A stretch of 64,000 nt of DNA from Pleurocapsa sp. PCC 7327 (GCF_000317025.1 NC_019689.1:2643501-2707500); one strand, 5' to 3'. Positions 35,161 to 45,226 are shown, counted from the stretch's first letter. Numbers and translations are program-made. The notes: a model not told the origin generated them from the letters alone.

Positions 35161-36109
35161 GGTTTTGTTTTTCCTGCTTCTTCGTGTTTTTGTTGTGCTA
35201 GAGCAATTTTGAACTGTTCGCCCACATAGCTGAGGGAATTAAACGCATGTTTGTGAACGTAATTCCAGCCGTAATCGGCTCCAGACACCCCATGACCGCC
35301 AGGAAAGGCATAAAACACATTGGGAACACCTAATTGATTTAGAGTCTGATGAAACTGTTGAGTAGAAGCCAGAAAATCGGGATCTGCTTTGCCTGCATCC
35401 ATATAAGCTCGCAAACACTCCAGTTGCGTCTTAGGTATCTTTTGCACGAAGTTTTCGGGACTATTTGCCGCGCCACTGTCATCGGTAAAGTAACCCAGAT
35501 GACTGAAGAGGACGCAAAAGTTATCGAGGTGGCGCAGTCCGATATTAAATGCACCCCATCCGCCAGAAGAGAGTCCTCCCATCGCCCAAAACTGCGGTTC
35601 GTTGAGAGTGCGATAGCGAGACTTGACCACTTGCACTAACTCAGAACCAATAAACGTCCCGACTTTGCCATTGGGACCATCGAAATAATCGGGGTCCCAC
35701 AAAGGACTAGAGCCTCGGTTATCGTTGCCATCGGGGGTAATTACGATTGAGGGCGGTAGCTTGCCGCTTTGATAGAGTTGGTGCAGAACAGTAATGATGG
35801 CATATTTGTCATACCAAGCTCTTGCATCGTCATGTCCGCCGTGTAGGAGGAAAATGACCGGATAGCGGCGATCGCGATTTTTCTCGTAATCTGGCGGCAA
35901 AATTAGACCGTATTGCCGTACCTCTCCCATGGTTTTGCTGTTGAAGCACTCCAGTTTAAAGGTTAGATCGCTTCCGGGAACGTTGATTTGAGGCGCGTCT
36001 AGTTGGGGTGCGCCTGCAATGAAGACGTACCAGTATCCCATTGCTCCCAATCCAGTCCAGTAAGGATAATGGCACCTATCCCTAACGTTATTTTCCAACT
36101 GAGAGTCAT
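35157..36109 (-). CDS. Alpha/beta-hydrolase esterase, with a probable N-terminal frameshift
   Basis: The main frame has RYPVIFLLHGGHDDARAWYD, VITPDGNDNRGSSP and the nucleophile elbow WAMGGLSSGGWGAFN, the Ser lying in GLSSG. Later come DSGAANSPENF and a GGHG near the C-terminus, typical of the esterase D/Fes-like group. In this frame the N-terminus has only a TTG start (36116) and is polar. The other frame from ATG 36109 reads MTLSWKITLGIGAIILTGL, a signal anchor, and one added G in the CTGGA near 36053 joins it to LGAMGYWYVFIAG. It probably hydrolyses an ester or lipid in the periplasm; a link to the MprF-like neighbours is inference. Confidence 0.75.
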
Positions 36110-36340
36110 GAGTCAAGTCAAAAGTTAGAAGTAACTGCCTTATCGTTCGTTACAATATCTTAGCCAACCAAGTCGCGATCGATCGATTGATGATTTCTGA
36201 ATACTCAGCTAGCAGTAGATGTCCCGCTTCGGTTTGATACTTTTAATACTACCGCGAACACTACAGCCCGGATATGACAACGCTATGTTTTCTCTGTGTC
36301 AATCTCTTGTCGCATTAACTTCTACCGGTTTCCCCAATCC

Positions 36341-36371
36341 AAAAAATTAATCCCCCGCCCGAAGGCAGAGG
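36341..36371 (-). terminator. Rho-independent terminator of psaA-psaB
   Basis: On the minus strand CCTCTGCC-TTCG-GGCGGGGG (36371 down to 36352) forms an 8-bp stem, two of its pairs being G-U, closed by a TTCG tetraloop. ATTAATTTTTT follows (to 36341). It lies about 32 bases beyond the psaB stop. Confidence 0.8.
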
Positions 36372-36403
36372 ATAGCTTAGTTACCTATAAGGCTAGGCGT
36401 TCT

Positions 36404-38632
36404 TTAGCCGAACTTACCAGCAGTCGAGGCAATCAGGAAGGCTGCATAGGTCAGGACATAGCCAACCGTGAAGTGAGCCAGACCGACCAAGCGAGCTTGA
36501 ACGATAGACAGAGCGACGGGCTTGTCCTTCCAACGAACTAGGTTCGCTAGAGGAGTACGCTCGTGCGCCCAGACAATCGTTTCGATTAACTCTTGCCAGT
36601 AGCCGCGCCAAGAGATAAGGAACATGAAACCCGTTGCCCAAACGAGATGTCCGAAGAGGAACATCCAAGCCCAGACAGACAGGTTGTTCACGCCGTAGGG
36701 ATTGTAACCGTTGATTAGCTGAGCGGAGTTAGCCCAGAGATAGTCGCGGAACCAACCCATCAGGTAAGTCGAGTTTTCGTTGAACTGAGCAACGTTACCT
36801 TGCCATACGCACAGATGCTTCCAGTGCCAGTAGAAGGTTAACCAGCCTAGCGTATTGAGCGTCCAGAACAGGGCGAGGTAGAAAGCATCCCAAGCGGAGA
36901 TATCGCAAGTACCGCCACGACCGGGACCGTCGCAAGGGAAGGAATAACCGAAGTCCTTCTTGTCGGGCATTAGCTTGCTACCGCGAGCATCCAACGCACC
37001 TTTGACGAGGATCAGGGTAGTGGTGTGCAGACCAAGCGCGATCGCGTGGTGTACGAGGAAATCTCCAGGTCCGATGGTCAAGAACAGGGAGTTAGTCCCG
37101 CTGTTGATCGCATCTAACCAGCCGGGCAGCCAAACGTTGCCGTAGTTGGGATAAGCCGTGTAAGCGATGCTGTCTGGATTGGATAGCAGGGTGTTAAATC
37201 CATACAAAGCCTTTCCATGAGCAGCTTGAATCCACTGAGCAAACACGGGTTCGATCAGGATTTGCTTTTCCGGAGTACCAAAAGCAACGACTACGTCGTT
37301 GTGGACATACAGACCCAGGGTATGGAAACCGAGGAAGAGCGATACCCAGCTCAAGTGGGAAATAATCGCTTCCTTGTGAGCCAATATCCGCGCCAACACG
37401 TTGTTCTTGTTGGCTTCGGGATCGTAGTCGCGTACCCAGAAGATAGCACCGTGAGCGAATGCTCCCGTGATCAAGAAGCCAGCAATGTACTGGTGATGGG
37501 TGTACAGAGCAGCCTGGGTAGTGTAATCCTTAGCCAAGAAGGCATAGGGAGGCATCGAGTACATGTGCTGGGCTACCAGGGAGGTAATCGTGCCAAGGCT
37601 AGCCAATGCTAAGCCAAGCTGGAAGTGCAAGGAGTTGTTAATGGTGTCGTACAATCCCTTATGCCCTTCGCCCAACAGTCCGCCAAAGGGAGTTCCTGAA
37701 GGAGGATTATGAGCGTTCAGGATTTCCTTGATGCTGTGACCGATACCCCAGTTGGTGCGGTACATGTGTCCGGCAATGATAAATATGACCGCGATCGCCA
37801 GGTGGTGATGCGCCATATCCGTCAGCCAGAGCGACTCGGTTTGAGGATGGAATCCACCTAAAAAGGTCAGAATTGCCGTTCCTGCCCCCTCAGAAGTCCC
37901 AAATACGTGCTTAGCCGTATCCGGGTTCTGAGCGTAGACTCCCCAATTCCCGGTGAAGAAAGGCAGTAAACCTGCTGGGTGGGGCGCGGTAGACAGGAAG
38001 TTATCCCAACCGACGTGCTGTCCTCTCGATTCGGGAATCGCAACGTGAACGAGGTGCCCCGTCCAAGCCAAGGAGCTAACGCCAAACAAACCAGCCAGGT
38101 GGTGGTTCAGGCGAGACTCAGCATTCTTGAACCAAGATAGGCTCGGACGGAACTTGGGTTGCAAGTGCAGCCAACCAGCGAACAAGAACAGGGCTGATAG
38201 GATTAACAGGAATATCGATCCCTGATATAGGTCGCCATTCGTTCTCATCCCGATGGTATAGAACCAGTGATATACCCCAGAGTAAGAGATATCAACTGGG
38301 TAGGAAGCACCGCCTTGGGTGAAAGCATCGACGGCTGCTTTACCAAATTGGGGATCCCAAATCGCGTGAGCGATGGGACGGACATTCAGGGGATCTTTGA
38401 TCCACTGCTCGAAGTTACCTTGCCAGGCTACGTGGAAAATGGTGCCGGAAGTCCACAGAAAGATGATAGCAATGTGACCGAAGTGGGAAGCAAAAATCTT
38501 TTGATAAAGATTTTCCTCGGTCATGCCATCGTGACTTTCAAAGTCGTGGGCTGTGGCAATCCCATACCAGATTCGACGGGTCGTCGGGTCTTGTTGTAGA
38601 TCCTGGCTAAATTTTGGAAATTTAGTTGCCAT
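36404..38632 (-). CDS. psaB: Photosystem I P700 apoprotein A2
   Basis: 742 aa. The PsaB subunit of the thylakoid photosystem I core binds half of P700, the electron carriers and many chlorophylls, and shares the Fx cluster. It starts [16 protein letters not shown] as expected. The Fx-cluster segment [18 protein letters not shown] holds the two conserved Cys, and eleven membrane helices with many His ligands (for example [25 protein letters not shown]) are intact. The best Shine-Dalgarno, AGGAG, is about 16 bases from the ATG, farther than usual, and can pair with TCCT just after it. It follows psaA by 289 bp. Confidence 0.99.
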   Translation of the reverse strand: MATKFPKFSQDLQQDPTTRRIWYGIATAHDFESHDGMTEENLYQKIFASHFGHIAIIFLWTSGTIFHVAWQGNFEQWIKDPLNVRPIAHAIWDPQFGKAAVDAFTQGGASYPVDISYSGVYHWFYTIGMRTNGDLYQGSIFLLILSALFLFAGWLHLQPKFRPSLSWFKNAESRLNHHLAGLFGVSSLAWTGHLVHVAIPESRGQHVGWDNFLSTAPHPAGLLPFFTGNWGVYAQNPDTAKHVFGTSEGAGTAILTFLGGFHPQTESLWLTDMAHHHLAIAVIFIIAGHMYRTNWGIGHSIKEILNAHNPPSGTPFGGLLGEGHKGLYDTINNSLHFQLGLALASLGTITSLVAQHMYSMPPYAFLAKDYTTQAALYTHHQYIAGFLITGAFAHGAIFWVRDYDPEANKNNVLARILAHKEAIISHLSWVSLFLGFHTLGLYVHNDVVVAFGTPEKQILIEPVFAQWIQAAHGKALYGFNTLLSNPDSIAYTAYPNYGNVWLPGWLDAINSGTNSLFLTIGPGDFLVHHAIALGLHTTTLILVKGALDARGSKLMPDKKDFGYSFPCDGPGRGGTCDISAWDAFYLALFWTLNTLGWLTFYWHWKHLCVWQGNVAQFNENSTYLMGWFRDYLWANSAQLINGYNPYGVNNLSVWAWMFLFGHLVWATGFMFLISWRGYWQELIETIVWAHERTPLANLVRWKDKPVALSIVQARLVGLAHFTVGYVLTYAAFLIASTAGKFG

Positions 38633-38705
38633 AGCTTTTTAGGAAATTCTCCTCTCTAAATAATGAGGGCCAGTGCAGAATTGCTGCTCATTTCCTGTTT
38701 TAGTT

Positions 38706-38791
38706 ATCTACTGTAACCGAAGTCACGGTAGATGGAAAGTTAAAAACGGTTTCAAAAACGGGCAGTCTAACCCAACCTTCATGCCGTTTTT
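38706..38791 (-). promoter_or_regulatory. Two hairpins in the psaA-psaB spacer
   Basis: ATCTACTGT (38706-38714) pairs with ACGGTAGAT (38725-38733), and AAAAACGGGCA (38754-38764) pairs with TGCCGTTTTT (38782-38791) with one bulged G. The second resembles a bidirectional terminator because of its A/T ends. Together they could partly end or process the psaA-psaB transcript; this is inference. Confidence 0.4.
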
Positions 38792-38921
38792 CTTTATAAA
38801 TTGAGAGCATTTGCTGGCTACTTGCTTAGTAGCGGAGTGTAAGCTGTCAATCGCTGCGGAAAAGTTTTTTAAGCCCTCCCAACAGGATTGACAAGCTTAT
38901 TGCAGGGTTGAGCTTATTACA

Positions 38922-41171
38922 TTAGAAAGAAAGGGTTCTGGCGTGGAAGAACGCCCAAGTCGTCACGATTCCACCGAGTAGATAGTGGGCGACTCCAACA
39001 GCCCGTCCCTGAATGATGCTCAGAGCGCGAGGCTGAATAGCTGGGGCGACTTTTAGCTTGTTGTGCGCCCAGACGATCGATTCGATTAGCTCTTGCCAGT
39101 AGCCGCGTCCGCTGAAGAGGAACATCAAGCTAAAGGCGAAGACGAAGTGACCGGCTAGGAACATGATGCCATAAGCCGAAAGGGCTGAGCCATAAGAGTT
39201 GATCACTTGTGCTGCTTGCGCCCACAGGAAGTCGCGCAGCCAGCCGTTGATGGTAATCGCGCTTTGCGCCCAGTTCCCCAAGGTGACGTGAGTGACCGTA
39301 CCATCTGGCGCAACGGTTCCCCAGACATCCGACTGCATCTTCCAGCTAAAGTGGAAAATCACGATCGACAGGGAATTATACATCCAGAACAAGCCCAGGA
39401 ACACGTGATCCCAACCCGATACTTGGCAAGTACCGCCACGACCGGGACCGTCGCAGGGAAAGCGGAAGCCCAATTCAGACTTATCGGGAATTAGGCGAGA
39501 GCTGCGAGCATAGAGCACGCCCTTGAGCAGGATCAGCACGGTAACGTGGATGGTAAAGGCATGAATGTGATGGACTAGGAAGTCAGCCGTACCCAGTGCG
39601 ATGGGCATCATCGCCACTTTACCGCCTACCGCGACAACATCCCCGCCAAATGCGTAGCTAGCAGGAGCTAAAGCGTTGGGAGCGGTGTTGCCAGGAGCCA
39701 GTGCGTGGATGTTTTGTACCCACTGGGCAAAAATAGGCTGTAGCTGAATTCCCGTATCGGAGAACATATCCTGAGGACGACCGAACGCCCGCATCGTATC
39801 GTTGTGGACGTAGAGACCGAAGCTATGGAAGCCCAGGAAGATACATACCCAGTTTAAGTGGGAGATAATAGCATCTCTGTGACGGATGACGCGATCGAGC
39901 AGGTTGTCTACGTTCTTGGCAGGGTCGTAATCCCGCACCATGAAGATCGCAGCGTGAGCGCCAGCTCCGACGATCAAGAATCCGCCAATCCATACGTGGT
40001 GAGTAAAACAGGCTAATTGAGTAGCGTAGTCGATCGCCATGTAAGGATAGGGAGGCATAGCATACATGTGGTGAGCCACGATGATGCTAAGCGATCCCAG
40101 CAGGGCAAGGTTAATGGCTAATTGGGCGTGCCAAGAAGTGGTCAGAATTTCATAGAGACCCTTGTGACCTTCGCCAGTGAATGGACCTTTATGAGCCTCT
40201 AGGATTTCCTTCATGCTGTGACCGATCCCCCAGTTGGTGCGGTACATGTGACCGGCAATGATAAACAGCACCGCGATCGCTAAGTGATGGTGCGCCGTAT
40301 CCGACAGCCACAAGCCACCTGTAACCGGATTCAAACCGCCTTTGAAGGTGAGGAAATCGGAGTAGACTCCCCAGTTCAAGGTAAAGAAAGGTTTGATTCC
40401 TTGGGCAAAACTGGGGTATAGCTCCGCCATCTTGCTCGGATCGAGAATAAACTCATGAGGCAAGGGGATATCTTTTGGAGCTACACCAGCATCCAAGAGC
40501 TTGTTAATAGGCAGAGAAACGTGGATCTGGTGCCCTGCCCAAGCTAAGGAGCCTAATCCCAGCAAACCAGCTAAGTGGTGGTTCATCATCGACTCTACGT
40601 TTTGGAACCACTCCAGTTTTGGCGCTCTCACGTGATAGTGAAACCAACCTGCAAATAGCATTAGAGCAGCCATTACCAAGCCGCCGATAGCCGTGCAGTA
40701 AAGCTGGTAGTTATTGGTAAAACCGGCAGCTCTCCAGAGGTAGAAAAATCCAGAAGTAATCTGGATGCCGCTGAAGCCGCCGCCTACATCGGCATTCAAA
40801 ATTCCTTGACCGACGATGGGCCATACCACTTGAGCGCTAGGCTTAATCGTGGTCGGATCGGTCAGCCAAGCTTCGTAGTTAGAAAAACGAGCGCCATGGA
40901 AATACATGCCGCTCAGCCAGACGAAAATCACTGCTAAGTGACCGAAGTGCGCGCTAAAGATTTTCCGCGAAATATCTTCTAGGTCGCTGGTCTGGCTGTC
41001 AAAATCATGGGCGTTGGCGTGAAGGTTCCAAATCCAGGTAGTGGTTTTGGGACCTCTAGCCAGAGTACGGTCGAAGTGACCGGGTTTGCCCCACTTCTCG
41101 AACGATGTAGGAACCGGATTATTATCGACTCTTACCCTGACTTTCGCCTCTCTCTCCGGACTAATTGTCAT
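38922..41171 (-). CDS. psaA: Photosystem I P700 apoprotein A1
   Basis: 749 aa from ATG 41171 ([19 protein letters not shown]), set by GAGGAGA seven bases upstream; 24 further open codons upstream are not PsaA. PsaA is the partner of PsaB in the photosystem I core and provides the other Cys pair to Fx: [18 protein letters not shown]. Helix stretches such as [21 protein letters not shown] are complete, and the C-terminus [17 protein letters not shown] is normal. Like psaB it carries a GAGAGGAGAA leader motif. Light-dependent regulation is expected for the family but no specific element is identified here. Confidence 0.99.
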   Translation of the reverse strand: MTISPEREAKVRVRVDNNPVPTSFEKWGKPGHFDRTLARGPKTTTWIWNLHANAHDFDSQTSDLEDISRKIFSAHFGHLAVIFVWLSGMYFHGARFSNYEAWLTDPTTIKPSAQVVWPIVGQGILNADVGGGFSGIQITSGFFYLWRAAGFTNNYQLYCTAIGGLVMAALMLFAGWFHYHVRAPKLEWFQNVESMMNHHLAGLLGLGSLAWAGHQIHVSLPINKLLDAGVAPKDIPLPHEFILDPSKMAELYPSFAQGIKPFFTLNWGVYSDFLTFKGGLNPVTGGLWLSDTAHHHLAIAVLFIIAGHMYRTNWGIGHSMKEILEAHKGPFTGEGHKGLYEILTTSWHAQLAINLALLGSLSIIVAHHMYAMPPYPYMAIDYATQLACFTHHVWIGGFLIVGAGAHAAIFMVRDYDPAKNVDNLLDRVIRHRDAIISHLNWVCIFLGFHSFGLYVHNDTMRAFGRPQDMFSDTGIQLQPIFAQWVQNIHALAPGNTAPNALAPASYAFGGDVVAVGGKVAMMPIALGTADFLVHHIHAFTIHVTVLILLKGVLYARSSRLIPDKSELGFRFPCDGPGRGGTCQVSGWDHVFLGLFWMYNSLSIVIFHFSWKMQSDVWGTVAPDGTVTHVTLGNWAQSAITINGWLRDFLWAQAAQVINSYGSALSAYGIMFLAGHFVFAFSLMFLFSGRGYWQELIESIVWAHNKLKVAPAIQPRALSIIQGRAVGVAHYLLGGIVTTWAFFHARTLSF

Positions 41172-41609
41172 GAGGGTTCTCCTCTCTCGACAATGAACTT
41201 TAAAGGTTTTCTCTTGATGAATAGTGTAATAGAAGAACAGCAAATGTGGGATTTACTGCTTTTCAATTTTGCTTAAGATGCCTGTTTTAAAAAGCTTCCA
41301 GGCAAAAGCATCAATAGATGATGATAAGTCTTTCTACTCTACTGTGTTGGCAAGACTTAACAATAATTAAAATTTGCTCAATTGTCGCTCTCATGATATT
41401 TGTCAGCAAAACTCGTCCGACCAAAAGTCAAGGGCATCGGACTTTTTCTTTACAAAAAGCAATAATTTATTAAAGTCGTACTCGATTCCGGAAAATTACC
41501 ACTAAGAACCGCTCAAAATTCAGCTATATTGCCATACAGATAGCTTCAGTATTCTTAATAAAATAATTAAGTAAGATTAATCGATTCAAGGGTTATTAGG
41601 AGGGTTAGC
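41172..41609. other. Divergent promoter region of psaA and the lipoprotein gene
   Basis: 438 bp without a gene. TGCCTG (41279-41284) pairs with CAGGCA (41299-41304) about 108-133 bases upstream of psaA and could be a leader hairpin or dyad. AGGAGG sits just before the plus-strand lipoprotein start. A TTTACA motif near 41449 is present only once, so an HLR1-type double site is not supported. Confidence 0.45.
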
Positions 41610-43067
41610 ATGTTGGTTTTTATCTATCGATTTTTGCCTATAAAATCCATTTGTTTGTGCGCATTCTTAATTCTACTAAGTTTAGGTTTGGTGAGTTGTG
41701 GCGATCGCATCGAAGTTTCACCGCTATCTAGCCCAGAGCCACCTTCTGTGTCGATAAGTGCGGGCAAACTGTCAGAAGTAGCTCCTCCAGCGGTTATTCG
41801 GCAGCTAAACCAAACTCTAGAACAATATCAACCACAAGTTGCTATTCTCAGCCCGCCAAGCGATAGTATTTTCCAGGAAACAACCGTCGCAGTTAAACTC
41901 CAAGTGCGAGATCTACCCATCTTTAAAGATCCCGAGCTTGAAATGGGACCCCACCTCAAGCTGATTCTCGACAACGAACCCGCGCGAGAAATCTACGACA
42001 TCGATAAACCCGTTACTTTAGAAAACCTAGCCCCCGGAACCCATACCCTAAGAGTATTTGCCTCTCGTCCCTGGCACGAAAGCTTTAAAAATGAAGGCGC
42101 ATACGCTCAAACGACTTTCCATATCCTTACAAAAACAGATACCAACGCTCCCGATCCTTCCCTTCCTCTATTGACCTATAGCCGTCCGCAGGGAAGTTAC
42201 GGTGCCGAGCCTATCCTAGTCGATTTTTACTTAACTAACGCTCCGCTACGTCTAGTAGCAAAAGAAAACTCCGAAATTGCCGACTGGCGGATTCGCGTCA
42301 CGATTAACGGTCAAAGCTTCGTACTCGATAATTGGCAACCCGTTTACTTAACGGGTTTTGAGAAAGGGAACAACTGGGTTCAGCTAGAATTTCTCGATCG
42401 CGCTGGCAATCGAGTTGATAACGCTTTCAACACGACGGTCCGGCTGATCGAATACAATCCGAAAGGTCAAGATCCCCTCTCCAAATTAATGCGCGGAGAG
42501 ATTGCGACTGAATACGCTCGCAGTATCGTCGATCCTACCTACAAAGCCAAACTAATGCCTACGCCTTCTCCAACGGCAACCCCTACCCCAGCAGAAACGC
42601 CTACTGCACAACCAGAAGTTCCCGTCGAACAACCCACTCCAACCCCACAAGAAACGCCTACTCCAATAGAAGAACCGACTCCTCCCCGAGTAGAAGTCAC
42701 CTCACAGCCGCCAGTAGAGCAGAGTGAGCCTATATTATCCGAACCGGAGAAAACCCCAACCCCAGAATTGGTCGAACCAACTGAAACTGTAGCGCCGCAG
42801 GAAGAAACTTCAACGGCAGAACCCCCGGCGGCTCCTTCTGAGAAATCGATTCCAGCTAACACGGAAGCGGCGCCAGCAACAGAAACCCCGTCTGCGAGCC
42901 AAGCACCTCGCCTAGAAAAACCTCAATGGTTAGATCGCGTTCTCAGTCGTTTCCAAACAACAAAAACAGCTCCCAGTCTCTCACCTTTGCCAGAGCAATC
43001 GCCAACCGCTTCCTCAGAATCCAATATGCAATCTGAATTAGCGCAACCCCAATCGGAGTCTATATAA
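41610..43067 (+). CDS. Lipoprotein with Pro/Thr/Glu-rich tail
   Basis: 485 aa. The signal (IKSICLCAFLILLSLGLVSC) ends in a lipobox LVSC, so the protein is probably lipidated and anchored to a membrane after export. Residues about 75-310 form a folded part with two related modules (PQVAILSPPSDSIFQETTVAVKL and SRPQGSYGAEPILVDFYL), perhaps Ig-like beta domains. The last 165 residues are low complexity (repeated TPTP, EETP, QPEVP) likely spanning the periplasm or wall. No enzyme motif is seen. It reads away from psaA and ends 131 bp before the TnpB element's coding region. Confidence 0.78.
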   Translation: MLVFIYRFLPIKSICLCAFLILLSLGLVSCGDRIEVSPLSSPEPPSVSISAGKLSEVAPPAVIRQLNQTLEQYQPQVAILSPPSDSIFQETTVAVKLQVRDLPIFKDPELEMGPHLKLILDNEPAREIYDIDKPVTLENLAPGTHTLRVFASRPWHESFKNEGAYAQTTFHILTKTDTNAPDPSLPLLTYSRPQGSYGAEPILVDFYLTNAPLRLVAKENSEIADWRIRVTINGQSFVLDNWQPVYLTGFEKGNNWVQLEFLDRAGNRVDNAFNTTVRLIEYNPKGQDPLSKLMRGEIATEYARSIVDPTYKAKLMPTPSPTATPTPAETPTAQPEVPVEQPTPTPQETPTPIEEPTPPRVEVTSQPPVEQSEPILSEPEKTPTPELVEPTETVAPQEETSTAEPPAAPSEKSIPANTEAAPATETPSASQAPRLEKPQWLDRVLSRFQTTKTAPSLSPLPEQSPTASSESNMQSELAQPQSESI

Positions 43068-43163
43068 AAGCGCTTTACCTTGAATGTCGAAAGAAGGCTC
43101 ACACCGTACCGTAGGTCGGTGTTGAGATGAATTTCGACCAACAAATAAACGCGCGGAGCGCAA

Positions 43164-44340
43164 CCTTATGGTAAAGTAAAACCATAAAGTTAATCAGTTG
43201 GTCGTGTTTGTACTCGAAGCCAAACTCAGAGGTTCGACAAAACAGTTGGCCGTCATCGACGAGATGATACGCACGGCTGGCTTTATCAGAAACAGTTGTA
43301 TTCGACACTGGATTGATAATCGTGGCGTCGGACAATACGACTTGTCTGCTCTGCGTGCAGTTTTGGCTCGTAAGTACGAGTGGGCTAAAAAGCTTAATTC
43401 TCAAGCTCGTCAAGCATCTGCCGAACGAGCTTGGCAGTCGATTAAGCGTTTTTATGACAACTGTAAAAACCCAAGCGTCAAGAAAAAAGGTTATCCCAGA
43501 TTCAAAAAATCGCGCTCTGTTGAGTACAAGACTACTGGCTATAAACTCTCGCCAGATAGACAATCGCTCGCGTTCACTGATGGGTTTAAAGCTGGTAGCT
43601 TCCGTATGATTGGAGCTTTCGACCTTAACTACTATCAACCAGAACAAATCAAAAGAGTTCGAGTTGTGCGTAGAGCAGACGGGTATTACGCTCAATTTTG
43701 TCTTGCCATTGACCGACTCGAAGCAGTCGAGCCAACCGAGCAAGTAATTGCTCTTGATGTTGGGTTGATGCACTTTTACACCGACAATCGAGGTAACCAA
43801 GTTGAAAATCCTCGTCATCTGAAAAAGTCGGAACAGAGCCTTAAGCGCCTGCAAAGAAGAGTAAGTCGCAAGGTAAAAGGCTCTAACAAACGCAAAAAAG
43901 CAATTAACAAACTGGGAAGAAAACACCTGAAAGTCTCGCGCCAGCGTCAAGATTTTGCTGTAAAGTTGGCAAGATGCGTGGTCAAATCTAACGATTTGGT
44001 GGTGTTTGAGAAACTGATGGTGCGAAACCTGGTCAAGAATCGCCGTCTTGCCAAAAGTATCAGCGATGCTGCTTGGAGACAATTCTTTGAATGGTTGGAG
44101 TATTATGGGCAAGTGTTCGGCAAAATTGTGATTGCCGTGCCACCTCAGTACACAAGTCAAGAATGTAGTTCCTGCCATCGCCTTATCAAAAAGTCTTTGT
44201 CCGAGAGAACCCACGTTGGCGAGTGTGGTTGTATGCTCGACAGAGACGAAAATGCTAGTCGCAATCTTTTAGCTAAAGGACTGGAAATAATAAGTAGGGG
44301 GGCACTCCCAAACTTCGAGTTTTAAACTCGTAAACGCCCA
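43164..44340 (+). mobile_element. Solitary IS200/IS605-group tnpB element
   Basis: The left side has TTATGGT/ACCATAA (43166-43172 and 43181-43187), a short subterminal hairpin as in IS605 left ends. The right side, overlapping the tnpB stop, has CGAGTTTTAAACTCG (44316-44330), following a GGGGGGCACTCCC stretch. No TIR is present, as usual for this group, and there is no tnpA, so it would depend on a transposase elsewhere. A guide (omega) RNA is expected to cover the tnpB 3' end and right end. Exact boundaries are approximate. Confidence 0.65.
43198..44325 (+). CDS. tnpB: TnpB, RNA-guided nuclease of an IS200/IS605-group element
   Basis: 375 aa; the start is TTG 43198 or GTG 43204. TnpB proteins are RNA-guided DNA nucleases, the ancestors of Cas12. 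The RuvC-like acids are in place: VIALDVGLMHF, LVVFEKLMVRNL and the last Asp in LDRDENASRNLLA. The zinc knuckle reads CSSCHRLIKKSLSERTHVGECGC, keeping two Cys pairs with a slightly altered second pair. A helical N-terminal domain (1-110) and Arg/Lys-rich stretch KVKGSNKRKKAINKLGRKH are typical. No lesion is seen, so it may be active. Confidence 0.92.
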   Translation: MVVFVLEAKLRGSTKQLAVIDEMIRTAGFIRNSCIRHWIDNRGVGQYDLSALRAVLARKYEWAKKLNSQARQASAERAWQSIKRFYDNCKNPSVKKKGYPRFKKSRSVEYKTTGYKLSPDRQSLAFTDGFKAGSFRMIGAFDLNYYQPEQIKRVRVVRRADGYYAQFCLAIDRLEAVEPTEQVIALDVGLMHFYTDNRGNQVENPRHLKKSEQSLKRLQRRVSRKVKGSNKRKKAINKLGRKHLKVSRQRQDFAVKLARCVVKSNDLVVFEKLMVRNLVKNRRLAKSISDAAWRQFFEWLEYYGQVFGKIVIAVPPQYTSQECSSCHRLIKKSLSERTHVGECGCMLDRDENASRNLLAKGLEIISRGALPNFEF

Positions 44341-44581
44341 AGGACATTTGAACCTCTGTCAAATAAGTGAAAGCTTGCTTGATAAGTTTGGTGGTTGATT
44401 TGGGAACCCCACGCTGTATGCGATCGCATCAGCGTTGGGAAGATGTCAGTCTGGAATCGAGTTGATTTACTGAAAATTAGCAATTCTTAAATCGATCCTG
44501 AAAATTTTTGCGGCTACCGCGAAATCTAGCTAAACTTTTAAAGGTTTAAAAACAATTTTTTTAGAATCAAGGGAGGTTATT

Positions 44582-45016
44582 ATGTTACAGCAAAATTCTC
44601 ACGCATTAACTGGAATACTGATATTAGCCTCTTTATCGGCAGTTGCAGCTACTCCAGCGATCGCCGAACCCACACAAAACCAATCCTCACAAACCCTCAT
44701 TAGTCAGGCTTTAGGACACGATACTTATGAAGGGGGAGAAGGACAGATGAGCTTCTCCGACTACGTACTCGGTCGCGTTAGAGGAAGAACTGGCAATTAC
44801 TTATCGATTGAGCTAATGAATATGGAGGGAACTGAAGTAAAAGAGGGAAATGGCAGAGTCATCATGGAAGGTTCGGCTAATCCTGGCGACAACGTTCTCT
44901 TGACAGAAGAAGATGGCGAGTACGAGTTTGTTGGTCCCGCTCATCCAGCCTGGATTACAGAATTACAGGAAGACTATAAATGGAATATGTCGGCAGAAAT
45001 GAAAAAAACTCCCTAA
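44582..45016 (+). CDS. Secreted hypothetical protein
   Basis: 144 aa. A signal peptide (LTGILILASLSAVAATPAIAE) with an AIA cleavage site leads to a mature acidic protein with a likely small beta-barrel (SFSDYVLGRVRGRTGNYLSIELMNMEGTEVKEGNGRV, then GDNVLLTEEDGEYEFVGPAHPAW). GGGAGG lies about nine bases upstream of the ATG at 44582. No family is recognised. It follows the TnpB element by about 250 bp in which no gene is seen. Confidence 0.68.
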   Translation: MLQQNSHALTGILILASLSAVAATPAIAEPTQNQSSQTLISQALGHDTYEGGEGQMSFSDYVLGRVRGRTGNYLSIELMNMEGTEVKEGNGRVIMEGSANPGDNVLLTEEDGEYEFVGPAHPAWITELQEDYKWNMSAEMKKTP

Positions 45017-45162
45017 AAAGGTAGCTAGAGAAGAAATTCTCTGTCTAAGATGCTAAAATCCGTCCGATCTAAGATCTTGCATTATTCTCAGGAACTGCCC
45101 CTCGATGTTCTATCGCTGTCTCATATTTCAAAGTTGTCTAAAGACGAATAGAGAAGTGTTTT

Positions 45163-45211
45163 AGTCCATTTTAATGGACTTAGTATGTAAGCCTGGAAAT
45201 TGGTTTCCAGG
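45163..45211. repeat. Two-hairpin repeat module
   Basis: AGTCCATT (45163-45170) pairs with AATGGACT (45173-45180), and CCTGGAAA (45192-45199) pairs with TTTCCAGG (45204-45211). Such AGTCC/GGACT plus second-hairpin modules recur in extragenic DNA of several cyanobacteria as far as I recall. It is the main feature of the 45017-45371 gap. Confidence 0.6.
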
Positions 45212-45226
45212 AACCTATTGCGAAGA

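Noticed and set aside
41440-41460. HLR1-like light-response site upstream of psaA
   Set aside because: Only a single TTTACA is present; the paired-motif spacing of HLR1 is not met.
42550-42800. ACTCC/CCAAC-type short repeats considered as a CRISPR or satellite
   Set aside because: They encode the low-complexity Pro/Thr tail of the lipoprotein in frame; spacing is irregular and there are no spacers.
42539-42862. Minus-strand Gly/Val-rich frame against the lipoprotein tail
   Set aside because: It is the complement of a Pro/Thr/Glu repeat and is an artefact of composition.
43099-44214. Long open frame (371 codons) antisense to tnpB
   Set aside because: It lies wholly against a well-supported TnpB gene, has a Ser/Phe-rich composition typical of the complement of Lys/Arg-rich coding DNA, and shows no domain or RBS.
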